Assembly (NCBI RefSeq): GCF_027497195.1
Contig: NZ_CP114905.1
Location: 3,148,001 to 3,212,000 of the forward strand
From: Streptomyces sp. WMMC500
GTDB taxonomy: Bacteria; Actinomycetota; Actinomycetes; Streptomycetales; Streptomycetaceae
DNA: 64,000 bases
Reading direction: 5' to 3'
Under the pieces are notes generated by a model. It saw only the letters and a program-made list of their open reading frames with translations. It did not search any database and was not told where the DNA came from. Shown piece after piece: positions 44,865 through 54,309 of the stretch (the first letter of the stretch is position 1; each line of letters begins with the position of its first letter). The position numbers and the translations under genes were made by a program.

Positions 44865-45404
44865 TCAGGCGGCCCGGCCGGTCACCAGCCGGTCGCCCGG
44901 GATTCCGGCCATGTCCGGCGCGTAGTAGTCCTTGATGCCGGCGTCCCACGTAGCCGGGGTGATGCGGTCCTCGGCGTCGGGACCGAAGGCGTCGAAGAGG
45001 GCGTGGATGTTCGGCTCCTCGAAGCCGATCGCCCTCATCAGCGAGACGAAGAGGGGGCGCTCGATCAGGCCGTCCCCGTCGGGGTCACCGAGTGCGGAGA
45101 GGGCCTGGGCGAACTCGGCGATCGTGGGACCGAAACGCTCGGGGTCGAGCACGAACGGACGGAACTCGTCCACGGTGATCACACCGTCGCCGTTGGCGTC
45201 CAGTTCAGTGGCCAGCGTCGTCCAGTAGCGGCGGAACGCGGCCCGGATGGCGGACTTGGCGCCGTCGTCCGAACGGGCCGCCGCCTCCAGAACACGGCCC
45301 GTCATCAGGTCGAAGTCGTCGGAGTCGATGACTCCGTTGCTGTTGGCGTCGAAGAGGGAGAAGACCAGCTCGACCCGCTTGGCGGCCTCGTCTCGCATTT
45401 CCAT
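44865..45404 (-). CDS. EF-hand calcium-binding protein (calerythrin-like)
   Basis: 179 residues from ATG 45404. Four EF-hand positions: DANSNGVIDSDD (first), DANGDGVITVDE (second), DPDGDGLIERPL (third, with Pro-Leu at the end of the loop) and a degenerate fourth, GPDAEDRITPAT. Spacing and length match sarcoplasmic calcium-binding/calerythrin proteins of Streptomyces and relatives. It probably buffers or senses cytosolic calcium. Convergent with the furan operon; no functional link is evident. Confidence 0.93.
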   Translation of the reverse strand: MEMRDEAAKRVELVFSLFDANSNGVIDSDDFDLMTGRVLEAAARSDDGAKSAIRAAFRRYWTTLATELDANGDGVITVDEFRPFVLDPERFGPTIAEFAQALSALGDPDGDGLIERPLFVSLMRAIGFEEPNIHALFDAFGPDAEDRITPATWDAGIKDYYAPDMAGIPGDRLVTGRAA

Positions 45405-45894
45405 CACCCGTCTGCTGCGACCCGACGATTCCGGGCCTTGGCCAATGAGGAGGGCCTCTACTCAACCGTGTGGGGACACACGAAAACCTCCTGCCAGCGG
45501 CACTGGTGCGACCGGACGACCACGATGTCAGCGGCATCGATCGCCCTTCCCCACCCCACACATGTAGCGGCTGTGACCCATTAGAACGGCCATAACGAGC
45601 CACAGGCCCTCAATCTTCGCTTTTAGTGACAGAAAGACTGTTGAATGAGCGTATGTGACAAGTCGGATGCCTCGCCTGTGACAACCAGACTGCTTCGACC
45701 GATCCCCTTCGCGGCCGACACGTGCCGGCCCCGGTCGCCGTGGACCGCAGCACCACCGTCACGGCGACCAGGCTGCAGCGCGCGCCGTCAGGCAGGTCCT
45801 GCCGCCTCGGCCAAGAGGACCTCGCGGCACGCCAAAGTCAGCCTCCGACCTCGAACTTCTCGCGAAGACGCAGGTGCCTGGGTATGGTGCGGCA
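45405..45894. other. Divergent intergenic region, EF-hand gene / binding-protein gene
   Basis: 490 bp without a convincing gene; short frames here lack codon bias. The part around 45590-45670 is clearly less GC-rich than its surroundings and probably holds the EF-hand promoter. TATGGT at 45883-45888 serves the plus-strand gene. Confidence 0.45.
45883..45888 (+). promoter_or_regulatory. -10 box TATGGT, 6 nt before ATG 45895 (leaderless type)
   Basis: Good match to TANNNT, six bases before the ATG. No ribosome site is present before that ATG, which supports leaderless expression and this start. Confidence 0.45.
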
Positions 45895-47604
45895 ATGCGG
45901 TCACTTGACTACGCGGCGGTGTTGCCGTTACTGAGTAACGTCGAAGTCGTTGCCTCCACCATCGTCGCCGTCGGTACCTTGATCGCAGGAGCAGTCGCTC
46001 TCACGCGCGCCATCCGTTCCAACCAGCGGACGGTGCGGGCGAAAGGCCTCAAGATCGGCTGGCAGGTCGATTCAGGCCCCGACTCGTCAGGTGCCCTCGT
46101 CCTCAACGAATCCACGGCCACGTTCCAGAAGTTGGTCCTCACTGTCACCTGTGGCGCACGCCTCCGTACGGCCCGCAAGGACATCGCCGTCCTCAAGGCG
46201 GGCGGCGAGCATCTGTGGCCGAGCGACGACGTCCACCGGTCGGCGAGGGCCAGTCCGTCTCCCGCGGATGCCTCGACCAGGCACCACGGCACACCGCACG
46301 ACGTACAGATCACCTTCCGGGACGGCAAAGGCTACTGGTCCCTCAACGAAGAGCGGCTCGACCGGGTGCGGTCGCTGGTGGTCTGGGCGGAGCGGACCCG
46401 GGCTCGCACTCTGGCGAGGTACTTCGGGTCTTCCAGTCCTTTCCGCAGAACGTACGCGGTCTCCGTCAGGGTGGAGTCGTTCGACCGCACCGAGGCGCTG
46501 GAAGAAGCGCTCACCAGACTCGTCGCGACCGGCCGCCCACCACGCGGCTACCACGTTCCGGATGTGGTGGCCGGGCCGCATGACTGGATCGGGCGCGTCG
46601 TACAGGAAGGCTCGGTACTTGAGCCGCCCTTCAGCCCCGCGGGGCTGGCTCGGATCTCCCCCGTCGCTGTGGAAGCGCTCACCAGCCAGGAACAGCTCTA
46701 CGCGATACCGTACGTCTTCGACAGCGTGGCTCTGATCCGCAACAACGCGCTTGCGGGCAGCGGTCCGATGCCGACGACGTTCGACGAGACCGTCCGCGCC
46801 GGTGACGCGGCCGTCGAAGCCAAGGGAATCGAGGACGGCGCAGGAGTCGCGCTCCAGGTCGGCTCCCCTGATCCAGCGGGCAATGCCGGCGACCCATACC
46901 ACATGTGGCCACTGTTCTCCAGTTGCGGCGGGACGTTCTTCGGCCTGCGCGGGACTCCCCCCGAAGCGGGCGGCGCCGACAGGTTCGAGGACATCTCAGC
47001 GTGGCGCGAGAACTTCGTGAACGCGTTCGTCCGGCTGAGCGAGCTTGGCACCGGCCCGGGCGGGAGCGGCGCGCTGAACCCGGACATCGGCCGCGCGGAA
47101 GCATTACCGCTCTTCCTGGAGGGCCGCGCCCCGTTTCTGGTCTGCTCGTCACGGGCCCTCGCCTCGATCAAGGACCGGCGCATGGACGTGAGCGTCGCCG
47201 CCGTACCTCCGCTGGGTGACAGGCAAGCAGTGTCGATGGTCTCGGTGTACGGCTTCTACATCTACCGGGACGCACCGAACGTTCCCGCGGCACGCGACCT
47301 GGTGACCTCCTATCTGTCCCAGCCGGACGCGGGTGAAGACCTCAACAAGCTTCAGCAGCTCGTACCCGTACAGGAGGAGGCGATGGGCACCGTCGCCGCC
47401 CGGGACGCGGTGCTGCGTCCGTACATCGCTCAATGTGACGACGGCCAGGTGATGCCGTCGTGGCCGGAGATGCGTGCAGCGTGGCAGCTCCTCGGGCATA
47501 CCGAGTACCAGGTGCTGGCCGGCGAGGGCGACCCGCGTGCCGTGGCCGGGGAAGCCGCCGAGGCCGGATGGGAGCTACTCCGGGAGGCCCGCGGCTCCGA
47601 GTAG
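45895..47604 (+). CDS. Membrane-tethered solute-binding-like protein
   Basis: 569 residues from ATG 45895; GTG 45874 is possible. One membrane helix at ~15-37 is followed by a ~140-residue beta-rich domain not recognised by me. From about 205 on it is a family 1 (maltose-type) solute-binding fold: PDVVAGPHDWIG, YAIPYVFDSVALIRN, FSSCGGTFFG, FLEGRAPFLVCSS and AARDLVTSYLSQPDAG. The usual first strand and lipobox of transport binding proteins are missing, and no permease is nearby, so it is likely a sensor or an orphan. Two TTA codons (codon 12 and codon 404) suggest bldA-dependent translation. Confidence 0.8.
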   Translation: MRSLDYAAVLPLLSNVEVVASTIVAVGTLIAGAVALTRAIRSNQRTVRAKGLKIGWQVDSGPDSSGALVLNESTATFQKLVLTVTCGARLRTARKDIAVLKAGGEHLWPSDDVHRSARASPSPADASTRHHGTPHDVQITFRDGKGYWSLNEERLDRVRSLVVWAERTRARTLARYFGSSSPFRRTYAVSVRVESFDRTEALEEALTRLVATGRPPRGYHVPDVVAGPHDWIGRVVQEGSVLEPPFSPAGLARISPVAVEALTSQEQLYAIPYVFDSVALIRNNALAGSGPMPTTFDETVRAGDAAVEAKGIEDGAGVALQVGSPDPAGNAGDPYHMWPLFSSCGGTFFGLRGTPPEAGGADRFEDISAWRENFVNAFVRLSELGTGPGGSGALNPDIGRAEALPLFLEGRAPFLVCSSRALASIKDRRMDVSVAAVPPLGDRQAVSMVSVYGFYIYRDAPNVPAARDLVTSYLSQPDAGEDLNKLQQLVPVQEEAMGTVAARDAVLRPYIAQCDDGQVMPSWPEMRAAWQLLGHTEYQVLAGEGDPRAVAGEAAEAGWELLREARGSE

Positions 47605-48028
47605 CGAACCCTCACGGGCGAAGAACTGACGTGCCGCCGAGCAGCGCCCCGATGGGCACCGGTTCGGCGCCGCTCGCCTCCAGGCGGCGGGGCAGCGGGC
47701 AGTACGTGCGCAGCGCCCCGGTTCAGCGATATCCAGGCCAGTATCGCCACGTGCCGGGCAAGACGCTGCAGTGTCGGGTCGACGCACGATCAGGTGATCC
47801 ACGGCCGACCAGACACGGCAACATCCGCGGCGCCCGAGAAAAACCAAACGCGGAACCACCACGACTGCGTGCATCCGGGGGAATCCCCTCGTACAGAGAG
47901 ATGCATTTTGACCAATGGTGGTAATCGACCTGTCTCAGGCCGTGGCAGATTCAGTAGAGCGGTGATGGATCGCGCGACCAGGAAGTCCATGCAAAGGGAA
48001 TCGAGCGCGCGACGAAAGGAAACCGCTC
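47605..48028 (+). other. Intergenic region before small secreted protein
   Basis: 424 bp; overlapping short frames have no ribosome sites or coding bias. TTGACC at about 47908 may be a -35 element for the gene at 48029, but no good -10 follows at the right distance. Confidence 0.35.
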
Positions 48029-48514
48029 ATGACGAAGATCAAGGCGATCGCGCTTGCCGCCCTGCTCGCGCTCGCCACTCTCCTCCTAGCCTCGGCGCCC
48101 GCGAATGCCTGCGGCAAAACCGTACACATCCGGGGCGGCGGCTCAGGAACGATCAGCATCAATACAGCGACCGGCGCCTTGACCGGCGACCAGTCGGGAT
48201 TCGCCAGCCATCTCGGGAAGCACACAATCGACCTGCAGGGCGTCGCCACCCTCTCTGCGGACGGAACCATCGACGGCAGCGGCACCGTGACATTCACCGC
48301 CGCCAACGGCGACCAGTTGACGGGAACCTTCACGGTGACCGGCCCCGTATCAACGCCAAGGGCCGTCGGCACGATCACCGGCGGAACCGGACGGTTCGCG
48401 CACGCCAGCGGGACGCTGAACGTGAACTGCTTCGTCCCCAAGCCTCCGCGGCAAGAGGGGCAGGTACGCGTCTTCGAGAACGGCTACACAATGCAGGGAA
48501 AGATCAGCTACTAA
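48029..48514 (+). CDS. Small secreted beta-barrel-like protein
   Basis: 161 residues. Clear signal peptide ending ANA at residue ~27, then a mature protein starting with Cys (ACGKTVHIR) and a second Cys near 134, probably a disulfide. The repeated beta pattern and the motif GTITGGTGRFAHASGT resemble small allene-oxide-cyclase-barrel-like secreted proteins of actinobacteria. Function unknown. A hairpin follows 12 nt after the stop. Confidence 0.75.
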   Translation: MTKIKAIALAALLALATLLLASAPANACGKTVHIRGGGSGTISINTATGALTGDQSGFASHLGKHTIDLQGVATLSADGTIDGSGTVTFTAANGDQLTGTFTVTGPVSTPRAVGTITGGTGRFAHASGTLNVNCFVPKPPRQEGQVRVFENGYTMQGKISY

Positions 48515-48526
48515 AGGGCCCCTTCC

Positions 48527-48559
48527 TCCCCCGCACTGCTCCCCGGCGGAGCGGGGGGA
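48527..48559 (+). terminator. Hairpin after small secreted protein gene
   Basis: TCCCCCGC (48527-48534) can pair with the GCGGGGG-containing 48551-48559 across a 16-nt loop; a smaller GCTCC/GGAGC stem competes. It is 12 nt after the stop codon. No U-run follows. Confidence 0.4.
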
Positions 48560-48751
48560 ATACGCCGCCACGGTCACGTCATCCTGATGGTGGCACTTAC
48601 TGCGCCACAAGGGGGATGCAGCAGAGCAACACATTGTGCATATGAACGAACCTCTGAATCTTCAAGGGTAGGCAGAGTCCACGAGCCTCGTGTCATCGTG
48701 GACGACGGAGCGACTGGCCGGGCAGGGGTACGGCACGTGTGCCGGCTGCCG

Positions 48752-50695
48752 TCATTGCGCGCGGAGTCGGGCGGCGGCGGATGCCGCGAGGTCCTTCGCC
48801 ATCCCGCAGAGATCCTCGGTGGGACGCTCGCCGTGGACGTCGAGGCGTACCATCTCGGCGGCGGTCACGGCATCCTGGCCCTTGTACCTGTGGTGCTCGA
48901 CGAGCGCGCTACAGGTGTCGCCTTCGTCGTTCGTCTTGACGACCGTGCGATACCCACTGAGTGTGAGGACCGTGCCGTCCTGAGCGGAGCTGGGCTGGTC
49001 CCGGAAGAAGCTCACGTCTAGATCGAGATCGTCGATGGTGCTGGACCACTCGCAGCCCCAGTTCGCGATTGCGGCGTCCGGCACGTCGGCCCTGAGGCCG
49101 GGAACGACGGACAGCGCTGTGGCGTCGAGGAGTTTGCAGGCATTACCCCAGGCCAGCGAGGTTTGCGGGTAGGCCGATGCACGGCGGGGGATCGGACCGG
49201 CGTCGAGGACCTCCGCCGCGCTCGCAGCGGCTCTTTCGGCGACCGTACACAGGGTGGCGTTGCCGCCGTTCACTGAGCCTTCGCCCATGTTGACGCGGAC
49301 CTGGACCACCGTTTCCTCGGTGCTGCCGCCGGTGGTCAGCAGCCGGCTGCACTCATCGTTCTCCGCCTCGTCTTCGACGATGTTGATCCTCCCGATCGTG
49401 CGGAAGGGTTTGGCCTCCTGGGGCGGCGTGCCCTGAAGGAGGCGGATCGATACGTCAATCCGGATCTCATCGTCGACGCCTACGAGCACGTCGCAGCGAT
49501 CGAAGTTCCCGTAGTCCACATCCTTGCGGACGTCCTCGCCGGCGAACTGGTCGAGAACGGCGGTATCGGCGAGGGCACACACGTCCGCCGTGTGCGGGCT
49601 GCCGATCAGGGCCTGCGCCCCCAGCCGCCCGCTCTGGCCGTCCTCGGACGCGGGCTTTCCGTCCTCGCCGTCGCCGCCGAGGATGAAGACGAGTGCCAGA
49701 GCCATCACAGCACCGACACCGAGCGCGGCTGCGAGCAGTGGCCGGCGTCGGCGCTTTGTGAGGGTGTCGGCGGCGGCAGCGTCCCCGAGCGCGGTAGCCG
49801 TGTCCTTTGAGGCTCGAGGGCCGGCTGCGGCGACGTCCTCCAGCAGTTGCTTGGCCTCCGTGGCATCGGGGCGCTGCCGAGGGTTGCGTCGGAGCATGGC
49901 GGCGAGCGCGGGGTACAGCGGCCCCACGGCGGCGGCGTCCAACTCGACGAACCCCTGCTCGGCCTGTAAGTGCCTCAGACTCCGGGTGTTCTCCCAGGAG
50001 TCCGCGTCCTCCTGGCGGCCGTTGCCCTCCCTCTCCCCTGGCTCGCTGCCACGCGGCGGCGTACCGGTGACCAGGGCGTAGAGGGTGGCCCCCAGGCAGA
50101 ACACGTCCGATACCGGCCGGGGGACACTGCCTCGGGCCAGTTCAGGAGCTGCGTAGTCCGGTGTGTAGCTGAAGGGGCCGTTGAACGTGATGGTCTCGCT
50201 GCCACCGACCCGGTAGGCCGCTCCGAAGTCCAGCAACTTCGCGTCACCACGCCGCGTGAGGCCGATGTTCGCGGGCTTGACGTCGCAGTGAACGACGCCT
50301 TCCTCGTGCAGGGCGACCAGCGCGTCGGCGAGTTGGGCCCCGATGCGGGCCGCCTGTTCGGGGGAGACCGGTGGTTGCCCGTCCAGGCCGCCGCCGGGCA
50401 CGTACTCCATGACGAACCAGTACGTGTCCGCGTCGCCGTCGTCGCGCTCCGGCGCCACGGTGACGACGTCGTACAGGGTCACGACGTGAGGATGGTCGCG
50501 GAACTTGGCCATGGCCCGCGGCTCGCCCAACAGCCGACGCACCGCTGTCTCGCCCTCACCGTCCGTCCGCTCCGGCTTCAGCGCGACGTCCTGACCCACC
50601 ACTGTGTCGTGTGCCAGCCACACATCGCCGCCGCGCCCCGCGCCGATGACCTCCTTGAGGACGTAGCGGTCGGCGAATTCCTCTCCGGAACGCAA
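48752..50695 (-). CDS. Transmembrane Ser/Thr protein kinase with duplicated extracytoplasmic domain
   Basis: 647 residues from TTG 50695, which has agggggc 6 nt upstream and starts MRSGEEFADRYVLKEVIG as PknB-like kinases do; GTG 50722 is the alternative. Kinase motifs: IGAGRGGDVW, Lys40, HCDVKPAN with Asp138, DFG at 156-158 and APE near 183. Arg of the HRD motif is Cys, so activation-loop control may differ. After a basic stretch, one membrane helix (~318-340) leads to an outer part with two related modules. Each begins near ALADTAVLDQF or CKLLDATALSVV and has paired Cys, like two DUF3558-type lipoprotein domains in tandem. Codon 243 is TTA. Confidence 0.92.
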   Translation of the reverse strand: MRSGEEFADRYVLKEVIGAGRGGDVWLAHDTVVGQDVALKPERTDGEGETAVRRLLGEPRAMAKFRDHPHVVTLYDVVTVAPERDDGDADTYWFVMEYVPGGGLDGQPPVSPEQAARIGAQLADALVALHEEGVVHCDVKPANIGLTRRGDAKLLDFGAAYRVGGSETITFNGPFSYTPDYAAPELARGSVPRPVSDVFCLGATLYALVTGTPPRGSEPGEREGNGRQEDADSWENTRSLRHLQAEQGFVELDAAAVGPLYPALAAMLRRNPRQRPDATEAKQLLEDVAAAGPRASKDTATALGDAAAADTLTKRRRRPLLAAALGVGAVMALALVFILGGDGEDGKPASEDGQSGRLGAQALIGSPHTADVCALADTAVLDQFAGEDVRKDVDYGNFDRCDVLVGVDDEIRIDVSIRLLQGTPPQEAKPFRTIGRINIVEDEAENDECSRLLTTGGSTEETVVQVRVNMGEGSVNGGNATLCTVAERAAASAAEVLDAGPIPRRASAYPQTSLAWGNACKLLDATALSVVPGLRADVPDAAIANWGCEWSSTIDDLDLDVSFFRDQPSSAQDGTVLTLSGYRTVVKTNDEGDTCSALVEHHRYKGQDAVTAAEMVRLDVHGERPTEDLCGMAKDLAASAAARLRAQ

Positions 50696-51279
50696 AGTGT
50701 GCCCCCTCGCTCGACCCTGCACACACGACCAGCGCCACGCGCCGGATCGAACCTACTGCGTAAGGAAGATTGTGCGCAGAGTTACCGGCGCTTTCAACAG
50801 TCGCCCTTATCGGCAGCCGCATTCTGGCCGGAAGTCATCGGACGACCGACTGGATGACAGCTTCGCCAGCCACACGGTGCCGCGTTTCGGGAGCGGTCCG
50901 CCGAGTTCGTCGTCGCCCGGCCGTGCCCGCCGATTCAGAGGAAACGGGATGGCCAGCCGGCCCCCGTCCCTAGGCGGCCCGCAGGGGCGGCGATGTCGTC
51001 GTTCACATACGCCGGACCCCAGGGGGCAATGCCCGATGCACCGGGCGGCTGCAAGCGTAAACGCCGTCCGCCCGCACCCCTGCGTTGCCCCGCCGTTCGG
51101 CGCTCTCCAGCCGATATCCAGCCAACGTGCGGAGAACGAACGATGACAACAGGTGACGAGTCGTCAGACCATACAGCCAAAATCCAGCCACGGTGCGCGA
51201 ACGGGGGCGGCCCGGATTCGGGTCGCCCTCGGCTGACCTGGTGGTTTGCTAGTTCTCCGGAGCCACGGTATTGCGCGGG
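50696..51279. other. Intergenic region between kinase and ychF
   Basis: 584 bp with no supported gene; small frames on both strands lack ribosome sites. It should contain the kinase promoter near 50700-50900 and the ychF terminator hairpin at 51205-51228. Confidence 0.4.
51205..51228 (-). terminator. Hairpin downstream of ychF
   Basis: GGGCGGCCCG-GATT-CGGGTCGCCC: a 10-bp stem with one G-T wobble and a 4-nt loop, about 50 nt after the ychF stop. No T-run, as is usual in Streptomyces. Confidence 0.5.
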
Positions 51280-52368
51280 CTATACGTTGAAGCGGAACTC
51301 CACCACGTCGCCGTCGCGCATCACGTAGTCCTTGCCCTCCATGCGGGCCTTGCCCGCCGCGCGGGCGTCCGGGACCGAGCCTGTGGTGACCAGGTCGTCG
51401 AAGGAGATGACCTCCGCCTTGATGAAGCCCTTCTGGAAGTCCGTGTGGATGACGCCCGCCGCCTCCGGGGCCGTGGCGCCCTTCTTGATGGTCCAGGCGC
51501 GGGACTCCTTCGGGCCCGCGGTCAGGTAGGTCTGGAGGCCGAGGGTGTCGAAGCCGACGCGGGCCAGGGTGACCAGGCCCGGTTCCTGCTGGCCCACGGA
51601 CTGGAGGAGTTCCAGGGCGTCCGCCTCGTCGAGTTCCGCGAGTTCGGATTCGAGCTTGGCGTTGAGGAAGATGGCCTCGGCCGGGGCGACCAGGGCGCGC
51701 TGTTCGTCCTTGAAGGGCTCGTCGGTCAGTTCGTCCTCGTCGACGTTGAAGACGTAGAGGAAGGGCTTCGCCGTCAGCAGGTGCAGGTCGTGGAGGGGTT
51801 CGGCGCGGTCGGTGCCCTGGGCGATGCCGGCGGAGAAGAGGGTCTGGCCGGCGTCGAGGATGGCCTTGGCCTCCTCGATGGCGGTGATCTTGGGGGCCAG
51901 GTCCTTCTTGATGCGGGATTCCTTCTGGAGCCGCGGGAGGACCTTCTCGATGGTCTGGAGGTCGGCGAGGATCAGCTCGGTGTTGATGGTCTCGATGTCG
52001 TCCTTGGGGGAGACCTTGCCGTCCACGTGGACCACGTTCTCGTCCCGGAAGGCGCGGATGACCTGGCAGATCGCGTCGGACTCGCGGATGTTGGCCAGGA
52101 ACTTGTTGCCCAGGCCCTCGCCCTCGCTCGCGCCGCGCACGATGCCGGCGATGTCGACGAAGTCGACCGTCGCCGGGAGGATGCGCTGGGAGTCGAAGAT
52201 GCCCGCCAGGGTGGCCAGGCGGGGGTCGGGGACGCCGACGACGCCGACGTTGGGCTCGATGGTGGCGAACGGGTAGTTGGCCGCCAGCACCTCGTTCTTG
52301 GTCAGGGCGTTGAAGAGGGTCGACTTGCCGACGTTCGGCAGGCCGACGATTCCGATCGTGAGCGACAC
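51280..52368 (-). CDS. ychF: Ribosome-associated ATPase/GTPase YchF
   Basis: 362 residues from GTG 52368, the usual length of YchF/Ola1. The P-loop GLPNVGKST is at 9-17, switch II VDIAG and the nucleotide-base region NVDEDEL are in place, and a C-terminal TGS domain ends in the conserved MRDGDVVEFRFNV. YchF binds ATP or GTP, associates with ribosomes and affects stress responses. It is a core gene that begins the conserved block of the right half of the window. Confidence 0.97.
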   Translation of the reverse strand: MSLTIGIVGLPNVGKSTLFNALTKNEVLAANYPFATIEPNVGVVGVPDPRLATLAGIFDSQRILPATVDFVDIAGIVRGASEGEGLGNKFLANIRESDAICQVIRAFRDENVVHVDGKVSPKDDIETINTELILADLQTIEKVLPRLQKESRIKKDLAPKITAIEEAKAILDAGQTLFSAGIAQGTDRAEPLHDLHLLTAKPFLYVFNVDEDELTDEPFKDEQRALVAPAEAIFLNAKLESELAELDEADALELLQSVGQQEPGLVTLARVGFDTLGLQTYLTAGPKESRAWTIKKGATAPEAAGVIHTDFQKGFIKAEVISFDDLVTTGSVPDARAAGKARMEGKDYVMRDGDVVEFRFNV

Positions 52369-52541
52369 GTGAACGACTTCCGGTACGAGGTACGGGGACG
52401 GGGTCGCGGCGCGCGCGGCGGGACCCGTGGACGATTCTACGGGGGGCTCTGCGCGCCCGGTGTGTGTGCTTCCTGTGGGACTCCGGCACTCCGAATGAGC
52501 GCATTCTGTGCCCCTCACCGGGTTTCACCTGCCGTTGGGCC

Positions 52542-52547
52542 TACCGT
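52542..52547 (+). promoter_or_regulatory. -10 box TACCGT, 6 nt before DUF6542 start (leaderless type)
   Basis: TACCGT then six bases then ATG 52554, with no ribosome site, fits a leaderless promoter and decides this start over the frame opening at 52464. Confidence 0.45.
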
Positions 52548-52553
52548 GGTGCG

Positions 52554-53282
52554 ATGCAGCATCACCGTACGAACACGGATCATGACGGAGAGCGACGGCG
52601 GGCTCACGTCCCGCGACCGGCCCGCGAGCCCGACCCCGTCGCGGGTGGCGGGCCGGAGGAGAGTGCCGTGGTGTACCGGGCCGCGGTGCGGCGGCCCGTG
52701 CCGCCGGTGTTGCGGGCGCTGCTGCGGCCCGCGGGGCCGCGGCTGACGGCGGCCGGCGGGGGGTTGCTGGCCGGGGTGGTGATGCTGGGTACGGGGGCGT
52801 TCGTGCAGGTGGTGCTGGGGACCGCGCCGGTGTTCTTCGGGGTGGTGTTCCTGGGGCTCTCGGTGTGCTGCGCGCTGTGGATCCGGCCCGCGGACGTCAT
52901 CGCCGCGCCGATCGCCATGCCCATCGCCTTCGCCGCCGGGACCCTGGCCCTCGGCGAGGGCTCCGGCGCGCTCACCTCGCACGTGATGGCCGCCGGTACG
53001 ACCCTGGCCCTGGAGGCGCCGTGGCTCTACGGGGGCACGCTGCTGGCCGGCGCCCTCGCCCTGCTGCGGCACTTCGCCCTGCTCGCCGTACGGCGCAGTC
53101 CTGGCGGGACCTCCGGCGGGACGTCCGGTGGGCCCCCGGCCCGGTCGTCCGCCGGGGCGCCCGCGCGGTCCCGGCGGGCCGGGCCCGACCAGCCCGTTCC
53201 CGTCAGTCCGCCGCGCCGCCGCCCAGCGCAGCCGCCTCGGCGCGCAGGTCGCGGCGGAGCTCCTTCGGCAGGGAGAAGGTGA
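52554..53282 (+). CDS. DUF6542 membrane protein
   Basis: 242 residues. A ~60-residue charged N-terminus is followed by four membrane segments (~70-190), then a low-complexity Gly/Ser/Pro/Arg tail. The family is found in Streptomyces next to ispH and xseA; function unknown. Its last ~80 bases overlap, tail to tail, the 3' end of ispH. Confidence 0.8.
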   Translation: MQHHRTNTDHDGERRRAHVPRPAREPDPVAGGGPEESAVVYRAAVRRPVPPVLRALLRPAGPRLTAAGGGLLAGVVMLGTGAFVQVVLGTAPVFFGVVFLGLSVCCALWIRPADVIAAPIAMPIAFAAGTLALGEGSGALTSHVMAAGTTLALEAPWLYGGTLLAGALALLRHFALLAVRRSPGGTSGGTSGGPPARSSAGAPARSRRAGPDQPVPVSPPRRRPAQPPRRAGRGGAPSAGRR

Positions 53283-54204
53283 TCCGCTCGTCCACCGGCT
53301 GCACCACGTCCACGTCCGCGTAGCCCCGCTCGGCGAGCCACTCCAGCAGGCCGTCGACGAGTACCTCCGGCACCGACGCCCCGGACGTCACGCCCACCGT
53401 GGTCACGCCGTCGAGCCACGCCTCGTCGATCTCCTCGGCACCGTCGATCAGATACGACGCCTTGGCGCCCGCGTCGAGGGCGGCCTCGACCAGCCGCTTC
53501 GAGTTCGACGAGTTCTGCGAGCCGACGACGAGCACGAGGTCGGACTCCGCGCCCACCTGCTTGACCGCGACCTGCCGGTTCTGCGTCGCGTAGCAGATGT
53601 CGTCGCTCGGCGGGTCCAGCAGGTTCGGGAAGCGGCCCTTGAGCCGGTCGACGGTCTCCATCGTCTCGTCCACCGACAGCGTGGTCTGCGACAGCCAGAC
53701 GACCTTGTCCGGGTCGCGCACCTCGATCCGGTCGGCGCCCTCCGGGCCGTCGACGAGCTGGACGTGCTCCGGCGCCTCGCCCGAGGTGCCGATGACCTCC
53801 TCGTGGCCCTCGTGGCCGATGAGCAGGATGTCGAAGTCGTCCTTGGCGAACCGGACGGCCTCCTTGTGCACCTTCGTCACCAGGGGGCACGTCGCGTCGA
53901 TCGTGGCGAGGCGGCCCTGCTTCGCCTCCTCGTGGACGGTGGGGGCGACGCCGTGCGCGGAGAAGATCACGATGTTGCCGGGCGGCACCTCGGCCGTCTC
54001 CTCGACGAAGACCGCGCCCTTGCGCTCCAGCATCTTGACGACGTACTTGTTGTGCACGATCTCGTGCCGTACGTACACCGGTGCGCCGTACTGCTCAAGC
54101 GCCTGCTCCACCGCGATCACCGCCCGGTCCACGCCGGCGCAGTAGCCCCGGGGAGCGGCGAGAAGGACGCGGCGGGCGGGCTGCGGAGTGCTCGAAGCAG
54201 TCAT
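53203..54204 (-). CDS. ispH: 4-hydroxy-3-methylbut-2-enyl diphosphate reductase IspH
   Basis: 333 residues. The iron-sulfur enzyme of the last MEP-pathway step, making IPP and DMAPP. The three cluster cysteines are in [16 protein letters not shown] and [10 protein letters not shown]; the substrate-binding SSNSKRL is present, as are the active-site His in YVRHEIVHN and Glu in [17 protein letters not shown] motifs. ATG 54204 follows a TACCAT -10 box by 6 nt. The 3' end overlaps DUF6542 by 80 bases. Confidence 0.97.
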   Translation of the reverse strand: MTASSTPQPARRVLLAAPRGYCAGVDRAVIAVEQALEQYGAPVYVRHEIVHNKYVVKMLERKGAVFVEETAEVPPGNIVIFSAHGVAPTVHEEAKQGRLATIDATCPLVTKVHKEAVRFAKDDFDILLIGHEGHEEVIGTSGEAPEHVQLVDGPEGADRIEVRDPDKVVWLSQTTLSVDETMETVDRLKGRFPNLLDPPSDDICYATQNRQVAVKQVGAESDLVLVVGSQNSSNSKRLVEAALDAGAKASYLIDGAEEIDEAWLDGVTTVGVTSGASVPEVLVDGLLEWLAERGYADVDVVQPVDERITFSLPKELRRDLRAEAAALGGGAAD

Positions 54205-54210
54205 GCGGCC

Positions 54211-54216
54211 ATGGTA
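54211..54216 (-). promoter_or_regulatory. -10 box TACCAT, 6 nt before ispH start (leaderless type)
   Basis: TACCAT then six bases then ATG on the minus strand, in the 105-bp divergent region shared with xseA. Confidence 0.45.
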
Positions 54217-54297
54217 CGGAACAGCCCGTGCGCGGTTCGAGGGCGCGGCTGCCCGCGACCCGGCCGCCGGAGCCGCCGGGGTGTCGTACCCCGCCGT

Positions 54298-54303
54298 TAG
54301 GCT
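54298..54303 (+). promoter_or_regulatory. -10 box TAGGCT, 6 nt before xseA start (leaderless type)
   Basis: TAGGCT then six bases then ATG 54310. No ribosome site precedes this start. Confidence 0.45.
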
Positions 54304-54309
54304 CGGGTC

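Noticed and set aside
46087..46902. 271-codon minus-strand frame inside the solute-binding-like gene
   Set aside because: No ribosome site or domain, and it is fully inside a plus-strand gene with recognisable fold motifs.
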